Source: Pandoraea horticolens (GTDB taxonomy: Bacteria; Pseudomonadota; Gammaproteobacteria; Burkholderiales; Burkholderiaceae). Taken from it: DNA of 64,000 bases. Where the stretch lies: assembly GCF_902459555.1 (NCBI RefSeq), contig NZ_CABPSM010000016.1, positions 62,001 to 126,000 on the forward strand, given 5' to 3'. The notes beneath the pieces were generated by a model that saw nothing but the letters and a program-made list of their open reading frames with translations, was not told where the DNA came from and searched no databases. Positions 19,039 to 28,208 of this stretch are shown here, piece after piece (the stretch's first letter is position 1; the number at the start of each line of letters is the position of its first letter). The position numbers and the translations under genes are program-made.

Positions 19039-19362
19039 CTACAGAAACAGGCGGCCGAGCGTGTACACGGCCATGCCGACGACGATCATCTCGATCATGT
19101 TGCGACGCCAGACGAACCAGCCCGTGGCCGCCACGGCCGCTGCCAGCTTGTGGTTGCCCAGATGCAGCGCGAACTGGTGATCGAGCAGCAGCACCTCAGG
19201 CACCACGATCACGGCGAGCGCCGCCGCCGGGGCGTAGCGCAGTGCGCGTTGCAGCCGCTGCGGCAGTGTCACCCGGTCGCCCGCGAGCAGGAAGAAGGTA
19301 CGGGTAACGATGGTAATCGCCGTCATCGCCACGAAGGCAAACCAAATTTCGAAGGTGCTCAT
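19039..19362 (-). CDS. azlD: AzlD-family branched-chain amino acid exporter, small subunit
   Basis: 107 residues, four hydrophobic segments, of usual AzlD size. It contains the typical TRTFFLLAGDRVTLPQRLQRALRYAPAA region. AzlD works with AzlC as an exporter for leucine-type amino acids. The ATG overlaps the azlC stop by four bases, so the genes are coupled. A GGTGGGA...TCCCACC inverted repeat lies downstream at about 18970-19010. Confidence 0.88.
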   Translation of the reverse strand: MSTFEIWFAFVAMTAITIVTRTFFLLAGDRVTLPQRLQRALRYAPAAALAVIVVPEVLLLDHQFALHLGNHKLAAAVAATGWFVWRRNMIEMIVVGMAVYTLGRLFL

Positions 19363-20237
19363 GAGCGCCGCTCCCCTGTGGCGCGGTTTTTCGCGCTCTC
19401 TTGCGCGGCATCGCGCGCCCCCAGGTGTGCACTGTCGTCGTTCGCCGCCGCTTTCGGATTCGCCAGGGCAAGACGCTTCGCGTGCCGCGCGGCCAGTTCG
19501 TCGCAGACCATGCCGGCGGCGAGCGCACCGAACACCCCGAGCACGAGGTTGAGGCGGTAAGGCAGATCGAACGCGAGCAAGCCGATGACCGACGCGAGCG
19601 CGACAGTCAGCATGGTCGAGCGGCTCGTGATCGTGTGAACCATCATGGGAATAAGGGCGAGCGTGCCCGCGAATCCCAGCCCCCAGCTATCGGGCACGAG
19701 CGCGCCGAGCGTGATGCCGAGGATCGACGACACATGCCAGACGGCCCAGTTGCTGATTGTGATGCCGTAGTAGGTCCCCTCTTTGCCCGGTACATACCCG
19801 CTCGCGAAGTTCTGGTTCATGAACATCACGAAGCCGAGATCGCCGTTCACATACCCGAGCACGACGCGCCGGGGCAGCGACAGATAGGAGAAATGAGGCT
19901 GGAGCGCAGCGCTGAAGATCACGAAGCGCAAATTGACGATGCCGACCGTGAGCAGGATCGTCCACAACGGCATGCCGGCAGCGAATAACGGCAGCGAGGC
20001 CAACTGGGCCGAACCCGCGTAGAGCATCAGGCTCATGCCGATGGCCTGCGGCACTGTCAGTATCGACTTGCTCATGGCGACCCCGGTCACGAGTCCCCAC
20101 GAGAAGATGGCAGGCAGGAGCGGCGAAATAATGCGGAAACCGGCCGCGAACCCTTTACGTTCGGCGACTGGCAGACGAAGCATTGGCATGGTCTGTTGGG
20201 GGGCAAGCACCGAAGCGTTCGGCACAGTGTCTGGCAT
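19359..20237 (-). CDS. azlC: AzlC-family branched-chain amino acid exporter, large subunit
   Basis: 292 residues with about eight hydrophobic segments. Family segments include RIISPLLPAIFSWGLVTGVA, MLYAGSAQLASLPLFA and NLRFVIFSAALQPHF. It forms the transport path with AzlD. The C-terminal 45 residues are a hydrophilic tail not needed by the family. A start at the ATG 48 bases inside is also possible. This is the first gene of the two-gene azlCD unit. Confidence 0.9.
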   Translation of the reverse strand: MPDTVPNASVLAPQQTMPMLRLPVAERKGFAAGFRIISPLLPAIFSWGLVTGVAMSKSILTVPQAIGMSLMLYAGSAQLASLPLFAAGMPLWTILLTVGIVNLRFVIFSAALQPHFSYLSLPRRVVLGYVNGDLGFVMFMNQNFASGYVPGKEGTYYGITISNWAVWHVSSILGITLGALVPDSWGLGFAGTLALIPMMVHTITSRSTMLTVALASVIGLLAFDLPYRLNLVLGVFGALAAGMVCDELAARHAKRLALANPKAAANDDSAHLGARDAAQESAKNRATGERRS

Positions 20238-20639
20238 TGCGGGGCAAAGCGGTCCCGACGGCGCCCGGCACGCCCGAGATGGCCGCTAGCGGCCATGACG
20301 CCCGCCAGGGTTGCCGGAGTATCTCCTGAATATATTCATCGTTGGCGGCGGGTGACGCGCCATTATAGCTACGGTAAATACTTGCTTACTACGTCCACGA
20401 CGTATATCGGTTCGTTTTTACAGGTGCAACACGCGAGGTGTCGCATACGCGCCACGCGGTGGGTTATCTGCGAGGCCGGAACGGGCATGCGGCACGTCTG
20501 CTGGCGGTGCGAGCCATCCGCAAAGGGCTTCGGCTGCTTTACAATAGTGACTTTTGGTGGGCAGACGACCAGCGGCTTCATCCTTGGCGCCAGCCCTGCA
20601 ATCCCCAAAATTCCGAATACCCATCACGGTCCGAACCCC
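20238..20639. other. intergenic region, no gene seen
   Basis: About 400 bases between azlC and the zinc-finger gene. Short open frames here lack ribosome sites and codon bias. It should hold the azlC promoter and the promoter for the plus-strand genes; a TACAAT at about 20541 is a possible -10 but lacks a good -35. Confidence 0.4.
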
Positions 20640-20837
20640 ATGAGCGAAGTCAAACAAATGCCGGTCGTCGAAGTCGGCGCCGAAGATCTGCCGGTGCACT
20701 GCCCGAATCCGAAGATGGAAGCCTGGAGCGCCCATCCGCGCGTGTTCATCGATGTGACCCACGGCGAAGCGGCTTGCCCGTACTGCGGCACGCGCTATCG
20801 CATGAAGGCGGGTGTCGTGCTCAAGGGCCACCACTGA
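20640..20837 (+). CDS. CHCC-type zinc-finger protein
   Basis: 65 residues from the ATG at 20640. The pattern HCPNP ... H(20) ... ACPYCGTRY is the zf-CHCC domain, which binds one zinc and is related to the NDUFS6 subunit of complex I. Bacterial stand-alone members are small proteins of unknown role, often found near waaF in Burkholderiales, as here. No good ribosome site is visible. The domain call is firm; the function is not known. Confidence 0.85.
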   Translation: MSEVKQMPVVEVGAEDLPVHCPNPKMEAWSAHPRVFIDVTHGEAACPYCGTRYRMKAGVVLKGHH

Positions 20838-20948
20838 GCCGGCTGCCGTTGCCCCGACCGGTCAGTCGCCGTGCCAAGCTGTCGCAATGCGCCGCCCGGT
20901 TGCCTGTCCGTTTCATCGCTACGCTTAACGTTTTGAGTCTCCGCCACA

Positions 20949-21974
20949 ATGCATAAAGCCTTGGTGATCGCCCCCAACTGGATTGGGGACGCGCTGATGG
21001 CGCAGCCGTTGTTCACCCTGCTCAAGCATCTGCATCCGCGTCTGACCATCGACGCGATCGCGCCCGGCTGGGTCGCCCCGGTTCTGGAACGCATGCCGGA
21101 GATTTCGCGCGTCGTCGCTACCGACCTCGCGCACGGCAAATTGCAGCCGCTCGAGCGCTACCGGCTCGCGAGCGTGCTCGCCGACGAGGGGTACGACGCC
21201 GCCTATGTGCTGCCGAACTCCCTGAAGTCAGCGCTGATTCCGTGGCTGGCACGCATTCCGTTGCGCATCGGCTACAAGGGCGAGCAGCGCTACGGTCTGC
21301 TCAACGTGCGCCACGCCAATCCGCGCAAGGACGAGCGCCCGCCGATGGTGCGGCACTACGCTGCGCTCGCGTTCGCACCGGGGGCCAAGCTGCCCGAGAC
21401 ACTGCCCACGCCGCGCATTGAGGCCGATCTGAACGAGTCGGCCCGTGTCTTCGCGCGCTTCGGCCTGGATTTGCGCGTGCCGCTCGTGGTGTTTTGCCCA
21501 GGCGCCGAGTTCGGGCCGGCCAAGCGCTGGCCGCCGGGTCATTTCGCGCAGCTAGCCCAGTTGGTGCGCCGCTCGTTCCCGTATGCGCAGATCGTCGCGC
21601 TCGGCTCGGGCAAAGATGGCGCACTGGCGCAGCAAATCGCCCTGGACGCCCCGTTCGTGCGCAATCTGTGCGGACAGACGTCGCTGGCCGAAGCGTGCGC
21701 GCTGCTGGCACGCGCCAATGCCGTGGTGAGCAACGATTCGGGGCTGATGCACGTGACGGCGGCGTTGCGCCGCCCGCAGATTGCCCTGTTCGGTTCGTCC
21801 GATCCGCGCCACACTCCGCCGCTGTCCGACCAGGCGCATATCCTGTGGCTACAATTGGAATGCAGTCCGTGTTTTGCCCGCGAATGTCCGTTGGGCCATA
21901 CGCGCTGCCTCAACGAGCTGATGCCTGAGCATGTGTTCGCGAATGTGCGCAACATTCTGCTCACGCAGCGCTGA
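20949..21974 (+). CDS. waaF: lipopolysaccharide heptosyltransferase II
   Basis: 341 residues, glycosyltransferase family 9. The N-terminal APNWIGDALMAQPL and the C-terminal VSNDSGLMHVTAAL with ALFGSSDPRHTPP are the acceptor and ADP-heptose sites. It adds the second heptose to the LPS inner core at the cytoplasmic face of the inner membrane. A CSPCFARECPLGHTRC cysteine cluster near the end is normal for WaaF. It precedes the SnoaL-like gene by 60 bases and may be co-transcribed with it. Confidence 0.93.
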   Translation: MHKALVIAPNWIGDALMAQPLFTLLKHLHPRLTIDAIAPGWVAPVLERMPEISRVVATDLAHGKLQPLERYRLASVLADEGYDAAYVLPNSLKSALIPWLARIPLRIGYKGEQRYGLLNVRHANPRKDERPPMVRHYAALAFAPGAKLPETLPTPRIEADLNESARVFARFGLDLRVPLVVFCPGAEFGPAKRWPPGHFAQLAQLVRRSFPYAQIVALGSGKDGALAQQIALDAPFVRNLCGQTSLAEACALLARANAVVSNDSGLMHVTAALRRPQIALFGSSDPRHTPPLSDQAHILWLQLECSPCFARECPLGHTRCLNELMPEHVFANVRNILLTQR

Positions 21975-22034
21975 TCCAGCCCACGGCGGAGCCGCATTCA
22001 GCCCGATCCCGGTAACACTCAACGGTAAATTCTC

Positions 22035-22490
22035 ATGCCACGTTTTGTCCGTCTGTTCGATGCTGCCGGTGAGACCATCATCGCTTTTTATGACGCACTG
22101 AGCCGTGGGCAGACGGATCGCGTGATGTCGCTTTGGGCCAACGAGGATTTCGTCAGCTACATTCGCGCCGACGGCACCCGCTGGGACGGTCTGGAACAGA
22201 TTCGCAGCGGTCTGGTTGCCCAGTTCTCGCAAAGCGTGGTGCTGATCGATTCGCTGGACACGACCGAGTACGACACCGTCGGCACGGTCATGCACACGGC
22301 GACCGAAGCGATGCGCGTCGGCAAGGAAGACGCCGGTCAGACGATCGCCCAGCTCATCCACACAACCTATGTGCTGGTGCACGAGCAAGGCGACTGGCGC
22401 TTCGCCCATATCCACTCCAGCCCGTTGCCGCCGCAAGCCGTCGAGCAATTCAGCCTGATGATGCATGCGCGTCCGGATGGGCTTCACTGA
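22035..22490 (+). CDS. SnoaL/NTF2-like protein
   Basis: 151 residues with a cone-like alpha/beta pattern: a helix at the start (ETIIAFYDALSRGQTDRVMSLW), then DFVSYI, a strand-rich half and TTYVLVHEQGDWRFAHIHSSP, characteristic of the DUF4440/SnoaL_3 group. Members are diverse small-molecule-binding proteins or enzymes. No catalytic set can be recognised. It sits between waaF and the YheT-like hydrolase on the same strand, with short gaps. Confidence 0.75.
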   Translation: MPRFVRLFDAAGETIIAFYDALSRGQTDRVMSLWANEDFVSYIRADGTRWDGLEQIRSGLVAQFSQSVVLIDSLDTTEYDTVGTVMHTATEAMRVGKEDAGQTIAQLIHTTYVLVHEQGDWRFAHIHSSPLPPQAVEQFSLMMHARPDGLH

Positions 22491-22506
22491 CCAGTACGGT
22501 ACGACG

Positions 22507-23538
22507 ATGACGGCGCGTCAGGCGACGTTTCTTCCCCTGGACTACCAGCCGCCACGGTGGCTGCCCGACGGGCACAGCCAGACGATTTACCCGGCATTGC
22601 TCGGCCGCCGCCCGTCGGTCGAGTTCCGGCGCGAGACGTGGGACACGCCCGACGGCGATTTCGTCGATGTCGACTGGCTGGTCGCCCCACCTGCTGCAGA
22701 GAAATCTCCGCCCGCCCCTGAAGGTTGGGTCGAAACGCCGCTCGTCGTGCTGTTTCACGGACTCGAAGGCGGCTCGGGCAGTCACTACGCCCGCACCTTG
22801 ATGCGCGAAGTCGAAACGCGGGGCTGGCGCGGCGTGATCCCCCACTTTCGCAGTTGCAGCGGCCGCATGAACCGCGCGCCGCGCTTCTATCATTCGGGCG
22901 ACAGCACCGAGGTCGACTGGATACTGCAACGGTTGCGCGCGAACACCTCGGGACCGATCTTCACCGCCGGGGTGTCTCTGGGCGGCAATGTGCTGCTGCG
23001 CTGGCTGGGCGAGCGCGAGGGGCATGCAGCGCAGGTGGTGAGTGCCGCGTGCGCGATTTCGGCACCGCTCGATTTGCGTGCGGGCGGGCTGGCGCTCTCG
23101 CACGGCTTCAACATGGTGTACACGCGTAATTTTCTGGGCACGCTCAAGAAAAAGGCGCTCGTCAAGCTCGACCAATACCCTGGGCTTTATGACCGGCACC
23201 TGATGATGGCCGCGCGCGATCTCGGCGAATTCGATCATGTGGTAACAGCGCCATTGCACGGTTATCGGAGCGCATTCGATTACTACACGCGCGCGTCGAG
23301 CAAGCCGATTCTGCCGGCGGTCGAAGTGCCGACACTGGTGATCAATGCGCGTAACGACCCGTTCCAGCCCGCCAATGTGCTGCCCAGCCAGGACGATGTC
23401 GGGCGTTATGTCCAGTTGCTGCAACCGGCCAATGGCGGGCACGTCGGCTTCATGAGCGGGCCGTTTCCCGGCGGCATGACGTGGATGCCGCTCACGGTGC
23501 TCGACTACTTCCGTCAATTTCTGCCGAGTGCGGCCTGA
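22507..23538 (+). CDS. YheT-like alpha/beta hydrolase
   Basis: About 343 residues from the ATG at 22507 (MTARQATF); in-frame ATGs at 22465 and 22477 are possible, but none has a clear ribosome site. The N-terminal PPRWLPDGHSQTIYPAL is the hallmark of the YheT/ABHD1-3 group. The oxyanion region VVLFHGLEGGSGSHY is followed by the nucleophile elbow GVSLGGN (serine). The catalytic histidine is in NGGHVGFM near the C-terminus. It is likely an esterase or lipase with unknown substrate. It is followed after nine bases by a gene of unknown function, so probably one operon. Confidence 0.88.
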   Translation: MTARQATFLPLDYQPPRWLPDGHSQTIYPALLGRRPSVEFRRETWDTPDGDFVDVDWLVAPPAAEKSPPAPEGWVETPLVVLFHGLEGGSGSHYARTLMREVETRGWRGVIPHFRSCSGRMNRAPRFYHSGDSTEVDWILQRLRANTSGPIFTAGVSLGGNVLLRWLGEREGHAAQVVSAACAISAPLDLRAGGLALSHGFNMVYTRNFLGTLKKKALVKLDQYPGLYDRHLMMAARDLGEFDHVVTAPLHGYRSAFDYYTRASSKPILPAVEVPTLVINARNDPFQPANVLPSQDDVGRYVQLLQPANGGHVGFMSGPFPGGMTWMPLTVLDYFRQFLPSAA

Positions 23539-23547
23539 GGATGCGCC

Positions 23548-24225
23548 ATGGATGAAATCGTTAGACAGGCGATGGCCAAATGGCCCAACGTACCGGATTG
23601 CTACGGCTGGCTCGCCCTCGACCGGCGCGGACAGTGGCGCATGCGCGATGACGCGGCGCAGGCGGCGGGCACCGCCGGCGACCCCATCCGTCATGCGGCA
23701 TTGATCGCGTTCATTGCCCGCAACTACGCCAGCGACGACGCCGGGCGGTGGTACTTCCAGAACGGGCCCCAACGCGTGTACGTCTCGCTCGCCTATGCGC
23801 CGTTCGTGGTGCGGCTCACGTGGGATGCCGCCGCGAACGACGGCCGCGGCGCGCCGGTGCTGACGGACCAATTGGGACATCTGTTCGTGCCGCAGGCGTG
23901 TCTGCTGGACGAAGACGGGAATGTGGCGTTCGTCGGTGCGGCATCCGGCGGCGGGGGAGATGGCACGACGGCGGAAAAAACGCAGAGGAGCGCACCGCTC
24001 GCATTGCTGCACGATCACGACATCGATCTGCTCACGCAGGTGTCCGATCTGACCCAGGCCTTCGAGATCGAGCAAACGTCGGACGACACCGCCGACGCCA
24101 AAGGCGCGGTACGACTGCATTGGCGCAATGGCACCTCGCTGCCCTTTGCGACCGTTCACGCAGGCACCTTGCCGCAGGCTTATGGATTCGAGCGAGATCC
24201 GCAGGCCGACGATCAAGGGGCATGA
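23548..24225 (+). CDS. conserved hypothetical protein
   Basis: 225 residues with no signal peptide or membrane segment. The first half is ordered and rich in tryptophan and tyrosine (CYGWLALDRRGQWRMRD, GRWYFQNGPQRVYVSL). The middle has a G/D-rich linker and the end is strand-like. I do not recognise the family. It starts nine bases after the YheT-like gene and is probably co-expressed with it. Codon use is like the host, so it looks like a real protein. Confidence 0.75.
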   Translation: MDEIVRQAMAKWPNVPDCYGWLALDRRGQWRMRDDAAQAAGTAGDPIRHAALIAFIARNYASDDAGRWYFQNGPQRVYVSLAYAPFVVRLTWDAAANDGRGAPVLTDQLGHLFVPQACLLDEDGNVAFVGAASGGGGDGTTAEKTQRSAPLALLHDHDIDLLTQVSDLTQAFEIEQTSDDTADAKGAVRLHWRNGTSLPFATVHAGTLPQAYGFERDPQADDQGA

Positions 24226-24230
24226 GCGCG

Positions 24231-24770
24231 TTACGCCGCGCCGTCCCGCGTCATAGGGGCAGCCTCGTCAAACGCTTCGGGGTATCGATCGGTATAGAAC
24301 GTCTCGACACCGTCGCCTGCGTCATTCTCGGCAAGTGGTCTCCACGGCTCGCTTGCGAGGCACGACGACAGCGTGGCGATGGCAACCAGGCCGCCATACA
24401 ACCACCATCGCCCGTCCACGGTATCGGCTGAATAGGTGACGCCCTACAGCAAGAACGACAGCATGCTCGCCATCTGCGTCGTCAGCAACGTTGCACTGGC
24501 GACTCTGACGCGTACGGAAGGTGGCATCGCGATCACGCGCCGGTCGATGCCATTCATGGACAGACACGCACCGAACGCACCCACCGACATCAAACTCGCC
24601 CCCAGCACGACGGTGGTGTCTGCGACGGTTGCGACTGCGAAGCTAATGCCCAGCGCCGTCCAAATCACGACATAACCCAACCTGCGTCGCAATACCCTGG
24701 AAAGGAGCGGGTGCCGATGTTCCAGGGGGACGCGACGTCGCGAGTATTGGCAATCGCGGCAAGCGCAATC
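24231..24770 (-). pseudogene. decayed C-terminal part of an MFS transporter gene
   Basis: On the minus strand one frame reads two hydrophobic helices typical of the last part of a major-facilitator protein (WTALGISFAVATVADTTVVL, then PPSVRVRVASATLLTTQMAS). It then meets a TAG at 24446-24444, and the same frame goes on with GVTYSAD...WWLYGGLVAIATLSSC to a stop at 24231. The 5' part is missing: upstream of about 24770 the frame is closed and no N-terminal MFS motif is seen. So it is truncated and has a nonsense mutation. The transporter class is inferred from helix pattern only. Confidence 0.45.
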
Positions 24771-24901
24771 TCATGCATTAGTGAGCTGCGACGAAATGCG
24801 CGACGTTGACGTTGACATCGATGCCAGTCCAGTCGAAGCAATGGATTCGACAGATTCTCTTACAACCGGCAGGATCTACGTAACTACGTAGGATGCAACC
24901 C

Positions 24902-26494
24902 TCACCCGAACTGCTTGTTGAAGTCCTTCTCGTCTTCCTTGTCTTCCCGGTAGCGACGCTGGAATTCGTGCAGTCGGGCGTCGATGGTCGACATCTCGTA
25001 GAAATCGGCGTCGCCCGCGTCGCGTGCGAGTTTCAACTGACTGATGGCCGCCATCCACTGGCCTTGCAGCGCGTACTGCTCTGCTAACGCGGCGTGCTGA
25101 CGCGCCTGCTTGCCACCTGCTGCCCACGCCCCTGCGAGCGCCCGCCACCAGATCGGCTCGCCGCGATAGCGCTCCACCTGCGCCTGGAGGAATTTCGTCG
25201 CCTCGGGAATTCGCTGGCTCGCGACCAGCGCGTCTGCATAGGCCATGTCGGCAGCTTGAGAAAGCGGGAACGCAGCGCGCGCCTGTGTGGCCACCTGCAA
25301 CGCCTCTTGCGCGTGCCCCGACGACCGTGCGATATCCGAGGCCAGAACAGCCAGACTCGGCGTACCCGGCCCGGTACCACCGAATGCCGCGCGCGACTTC
25401 TCCAGCGCCTCGCGTGCAGGCTCCCAACGGTGCTGCTTGAACTCCGCAAGCGCCACCGCATACCAGGCCCCTGCCACACTCGGCGCGGTCTGCGAACGGA
25501 TCGCCGTGCGTTGTGCATCGACAATCGTCGCGAAATCGCTCGCCGACTTCTGCTGCAGGACCAGCGAACGCGCACGCACAAACACATACTCGGGCGACTG
25601 TTCGGGTTGACGATATCCGGCATTGCGCGAGCGATTGAGCATGTCGGCAATGCGATCGGTCGTGAGCGGGTGAGTCCGCACATATTCCGGCACACCGGCT
25701 TCGTTGATGGAGTCCGCACGTTGCAGACGCTCGAAGAACGTCGGCATGGCATACGTGTCGAAACCCGCCGCCTGAAGCAACTGGAAGCCCACGCGATCGG
25801 CTTCGCGCTCCGCATCGCGCGAGAACCGCAGTTGCCGGTCGACGGCCAGTCCCTGCCCGCCCATCGCGATCCCCATGCCGAGATCCGAGCTGCGCGCGCC
25901 GATCCCGGCGAGCAGACCGAGCAGCAGGCCGCCAAGCGCAATCCACGAGTTCTGAGACTGCTGGCCAAGCATCCGCGCGATGTGATGTTGCAGAACGTGG
26001 CCCGTCTCGTGTCCCACGACCGACGCCAGTTCCGACTCGGTGCGCGTGGTCACGATCAGGCCCGTGTTGATGCCGATGAAGCCGCCGGGCAGCGAAAAGG
26101 CGTTGATCGCGGGATCGCGCACAACGAAAAATTCGAAGCTCTGACTGGCGTCGAGCCCGACTTTGCGCGTGGCCGACACGAGCTTGCTGCCCAACGCATT
26201 GACGTAATCGGAGAGCAGCAGATCAGACAGATAATCGGGATCGGCGCGAATCTCGCGCATCACGCGCTCGCCCAACTTGCGCTCCATGGCGGGCGAGAGG
26301 TCGGAAGCCGAACTTTGGCCTAGCGTAGGCAGCGACTGCGCCGCAGCCTGCGTCGGAAGCACGGCCGCGGCAAACGTCGTCGCGGTCATGACGGGAAGCA
26401 TCGCCCACGCAAAAACGCGCCGCCAGCGAGCCACAACGCGCGCGCGGCGATTTGACGGACGTGAACGCCTCGACGTGACGGTCATGCGCGCCAT
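24902..26494 (-). CDS. BepA-like M48 metalloprotease with TPR repeats
   Basis: 530 residues. A signal peptide (about 25-52, ending AAA-QSL) sends it to the periplasm. The M48 zinc motif HETGH (VVGHETGHVLQHH) and the downstream glutamate (DAEREADRVGF) are present. The C-terminal 220 residues form TPR-type helical hairpins, as in E. coli BepA, which assists LptD maturation and degrades stalled outer-membrane proteins. An asparagine/aspartate-rich end (EDKEDEKDFNKQFG) is unusual. A small palindrome, CTACGTA-AC-TACGTAG, lies just after the stop at 24876-24891. It is the only gene of its transcript as far as I can see. Confidence 0.92.
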   Translation of the reverse strand: MARMTVTSRRSRPSNRRARVVARWRRVFAWAMLPVMTATTFAAAVLPTQAAAQSLPTLGQSSASDLSPAMERKLGERVMREIRADPDYLSDLLLSDYVNALGSKLVSATRKVGLDASQSFEFFVVRDPAINAFSLPGGFIGINTGLIVTTRTESELASVVGHETGHVLQHHIARMLGQQSQNSWIALGGLLLGLLAGIGARSSDLGMGIAMGGQGLAVDRQLRFSRDAEREADRVGFQLLQAAGFDTYAMPTFFERLQRADSINEAGVPEYVRTHPLTTDRIADMLNRSRNAGYRQPEQSPEYVFVRARSLVLQQKSASDFATIVDAQRTAIRSQTAPSVAGAWYAVALAEFKQHRWEPAREALEKSRAAFGGTGPGTPSLAVLASDIARSSGHAQEALQVATQARAAFPLSQAADMAYADALVASQRIPEATKFLQAQVERYRGEPIWWRALAGAWAAGGKQARQHAALAEQYALQGQWMAAISQLKLARDAGDADFYEMSTIDARLHEFQRRYREDKEDEKDFNKQFG

Positions 26495-26768
26495 GAGCGA
26501 CGTGACGAGAAAAAGCGAAGCACGGGAATCATGCGGGATATGCCAATGGAGGCGCTGAACGAACGTGACGAACGCGTCATGGAAATGGGCGCCGCGCGGC
26601 GCTGATCATTCGGGGCTGCTGCTATGATAGCAGCCAGACGTGGACGTTCCGCGGCATCGATCGAACGTCCGGAATGCAGACGAAACATCGCCGAATTCAC
26701 GTTCGCGAGCCGCGCAACTGCGCCCCCCTCGTGCCAGAACTTCCGCAACACCTTCTCAGCATCGACTC

Positions 26769-27248
26769 ATGGCAGAACTCACCCATTTCGACACCGCCGG
26801 ACAGGCCCACATGGTTGACGTCGGCGGTAAAGACAGCACGCATCGCATCGCGGTCGCGCGCGGCACCATTCTGATGAAACCGGAAACGCTCGCGCTGATT
26901 CGCACCGGCACGGCCAAAAAGGGCGACGTGCTGGGCATCGCACGTATTGCGGCCATTCAGGGCGCGAAGCGAACCGCCGATCTGATTCCGCTGTGCCATC
27001 CGCTGGCGCTCACGCGCGTGACGGTGGAGTTTCTGGTGGACGAGGGCGCGAACGCCGTGCATTGCCGCGCACAGGTCGAAACCATCGGCCGCACGGGCGT
27101 CGAGATGGAAGCCCTCACCGCCGTTCAGGTCGGCCTGCTGACGATCTACGACATGTGTAAAGCCGTCGACCGCGGCATGACGATCACCGATGTGCGTGTG
27201 CTGGAGAAGCACGGCGGCAAGTCGGGGGATTGGGTCGCGCAGGACTGA
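26769..27248 (+). CDS. moaC: cyclic pyranopterin monophosphate synthase
   Basis: 159 residues starting MAELTHFD. Family motifs [29 protein letters not shown] and [25 protein letters not shown] are all intact. The enzyme converts the MoaA product to cyclic pyranopterin monophosphate, the first stable intermediate of molybdenum-cofactor synthesis. The cofactor would be needed by the hydroxylase at 54-57 kb. It stands alone and is convergent with the EamA transporter. Confidence 0.95.
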   Translation: MAELTHFDTAGQAHMVDVGGKDSTHRIAVARGTILMKPETLALIRTGTAKKGDVLGIARIAAIQGAKRTADLIPLCHPLALTRVTVEFLVDEGANAVHCRAQVETIGRTGVEMEALTAVQVGLLTIYDMCKAVDRGMTITDVRVLEKHGGKSGDWVAQD

Positions 27249-27255
27249 ATCGACG

Positions 27256-28137
27256 TCAGGAACGCGACGCCGTCCACTGCACCGCCAGAATGCTCGCGAA
27301 CACCATCGCGAGCCCAACGAATGCGACACCCTTGATCGCCTGACCGAGCAATACCCAGCCCAACACCACGGCGGTCAACGGGCTCAGCAGGCCAAGCGAC
27401 GACACCGCCACCGGCGCCAGACGCGCAATGCCGCGAAACCACAACGCGTAAGCCAGCAACGCCCCCGCGATCGATAGATACAGGTAGCCCAGCGTCTGCC
27501 ACATCGTAAGCGCGGGCAGCGGGGCATCGGCCAGCCATGCAACCGGCGCGAGCATCAATCCCCCCAAGAGCAATTGCCATCCTGTGAGGGCGAGCACCGG
27601 CATGTTCAGACGCCACCGGCGCGTGAGATAGGTGCCCATCGCCATACTCGCCGCGCCCGCCAGCGCGGCCAGAATACCCACCGGCTCGAACACCGTGCCC
27701 GGCGACAGCAACAGAACTCCCATGCCGACAACGCCTGCGAGCGCCGCCCAGGCCGTCGTCGCCAACGGGCGCCGCTGTTCCACGCCCCACGCCAACCCCA
27801 TCACCAGTAACGGTTGAATCGCCCCGACCACGGCCGCGAGCCCGCCCGGCAAGCGATACGCCGCCACAAACAGCAATGCCTGGAACGCGCCGATGTTGAG
27901 CGCCGAGAGCACCACCAACCGCCCCCAATCGCGACGCGCGGGCCAACGTCGTGCGTAAAGCAGCAACAGCAAACCGGATGGCAGCACACGAATCAGCGCC
28001 GCCGTAAATGGCCGGTCCGGCGGCAACAGTTGCGTCGTCACGATATAGGTCGAGCCCCAGATCATTGGCGCCAGTGCCGTGAGCAACGCATCGGCCCAAC
28101 GGATCGGCAACGGGGACGTTGTAGTCGTCATCGCCAT
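27256..28137 (-). CDS. EamA-family (DMT) transporter
   Basis: 293 residues, ten hydrophobic segments in two EamA halves (about 15-140 and 155-285). The first half has MIWGSTYIVTTQLLPPDRPF, typical of RhaT/YdcZ-like exporters, and the second ends with GLLSPLTAVVLGWVLLGQ. The substrate is unknown; the group exports amino acids and metabolites. The gene is divergent from a MarR-type regulator. The start codon lies inside an 11-bp inverted repeat, so MarR binding would block it directly. The second ATG at 28131 is an alternative start. Confidence 0.85.
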   Translation of the reverse strand: MAMTTTTSPLPIRWADALLTALAPMIWGSTYIVTTQLLPPDRPFTAALIRVLPSGLLLLLYARRWPARRDWGRLVVLSALNIGAFQALLFVAAYRLPGGLAAVVGAIQPLLVMGLAWGVEQRRPLATTAWAALAGVVGMGVLLLSPGTVFEPVGILAALAGAASMAMGTYLTRRWRLNMPVLALTGWQLLLGGLMLAPVAWLADAPLPALTMWQTLGYLYLSIAGALLAYALWFRGIARLAPVAVSSLGLLSPLTAVVLGWVLLGQAIKGVAFVGLAMVFASILAVQWTASRS

Positions 28138-28161
28138 TTATCTTCAATTCAAGATAAATGG
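28134..28161. promoter_or_regulatory. inverted-repeat operator between EamA and MarR genes
   Basis: A perfect 11-bp inverted repeat, CCATTTATCTT and its complement, is separated by six bases (28134-28144 and 28151-28161). A second palindrome, CTTGA-AG-TCAAG, lies at 28181-28192 just upstream of the MarR ribosome site. The core AATTGAAGA and the spacing fit MarR-type dimer sites. It overlaps the transporter start. Confidence 0.6.
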
Positions 28162-28208
28162 CAGTTTGGTATTCTTTTGCCTTGAAGTCAAGACAACTGG
28201 AGTGACCC

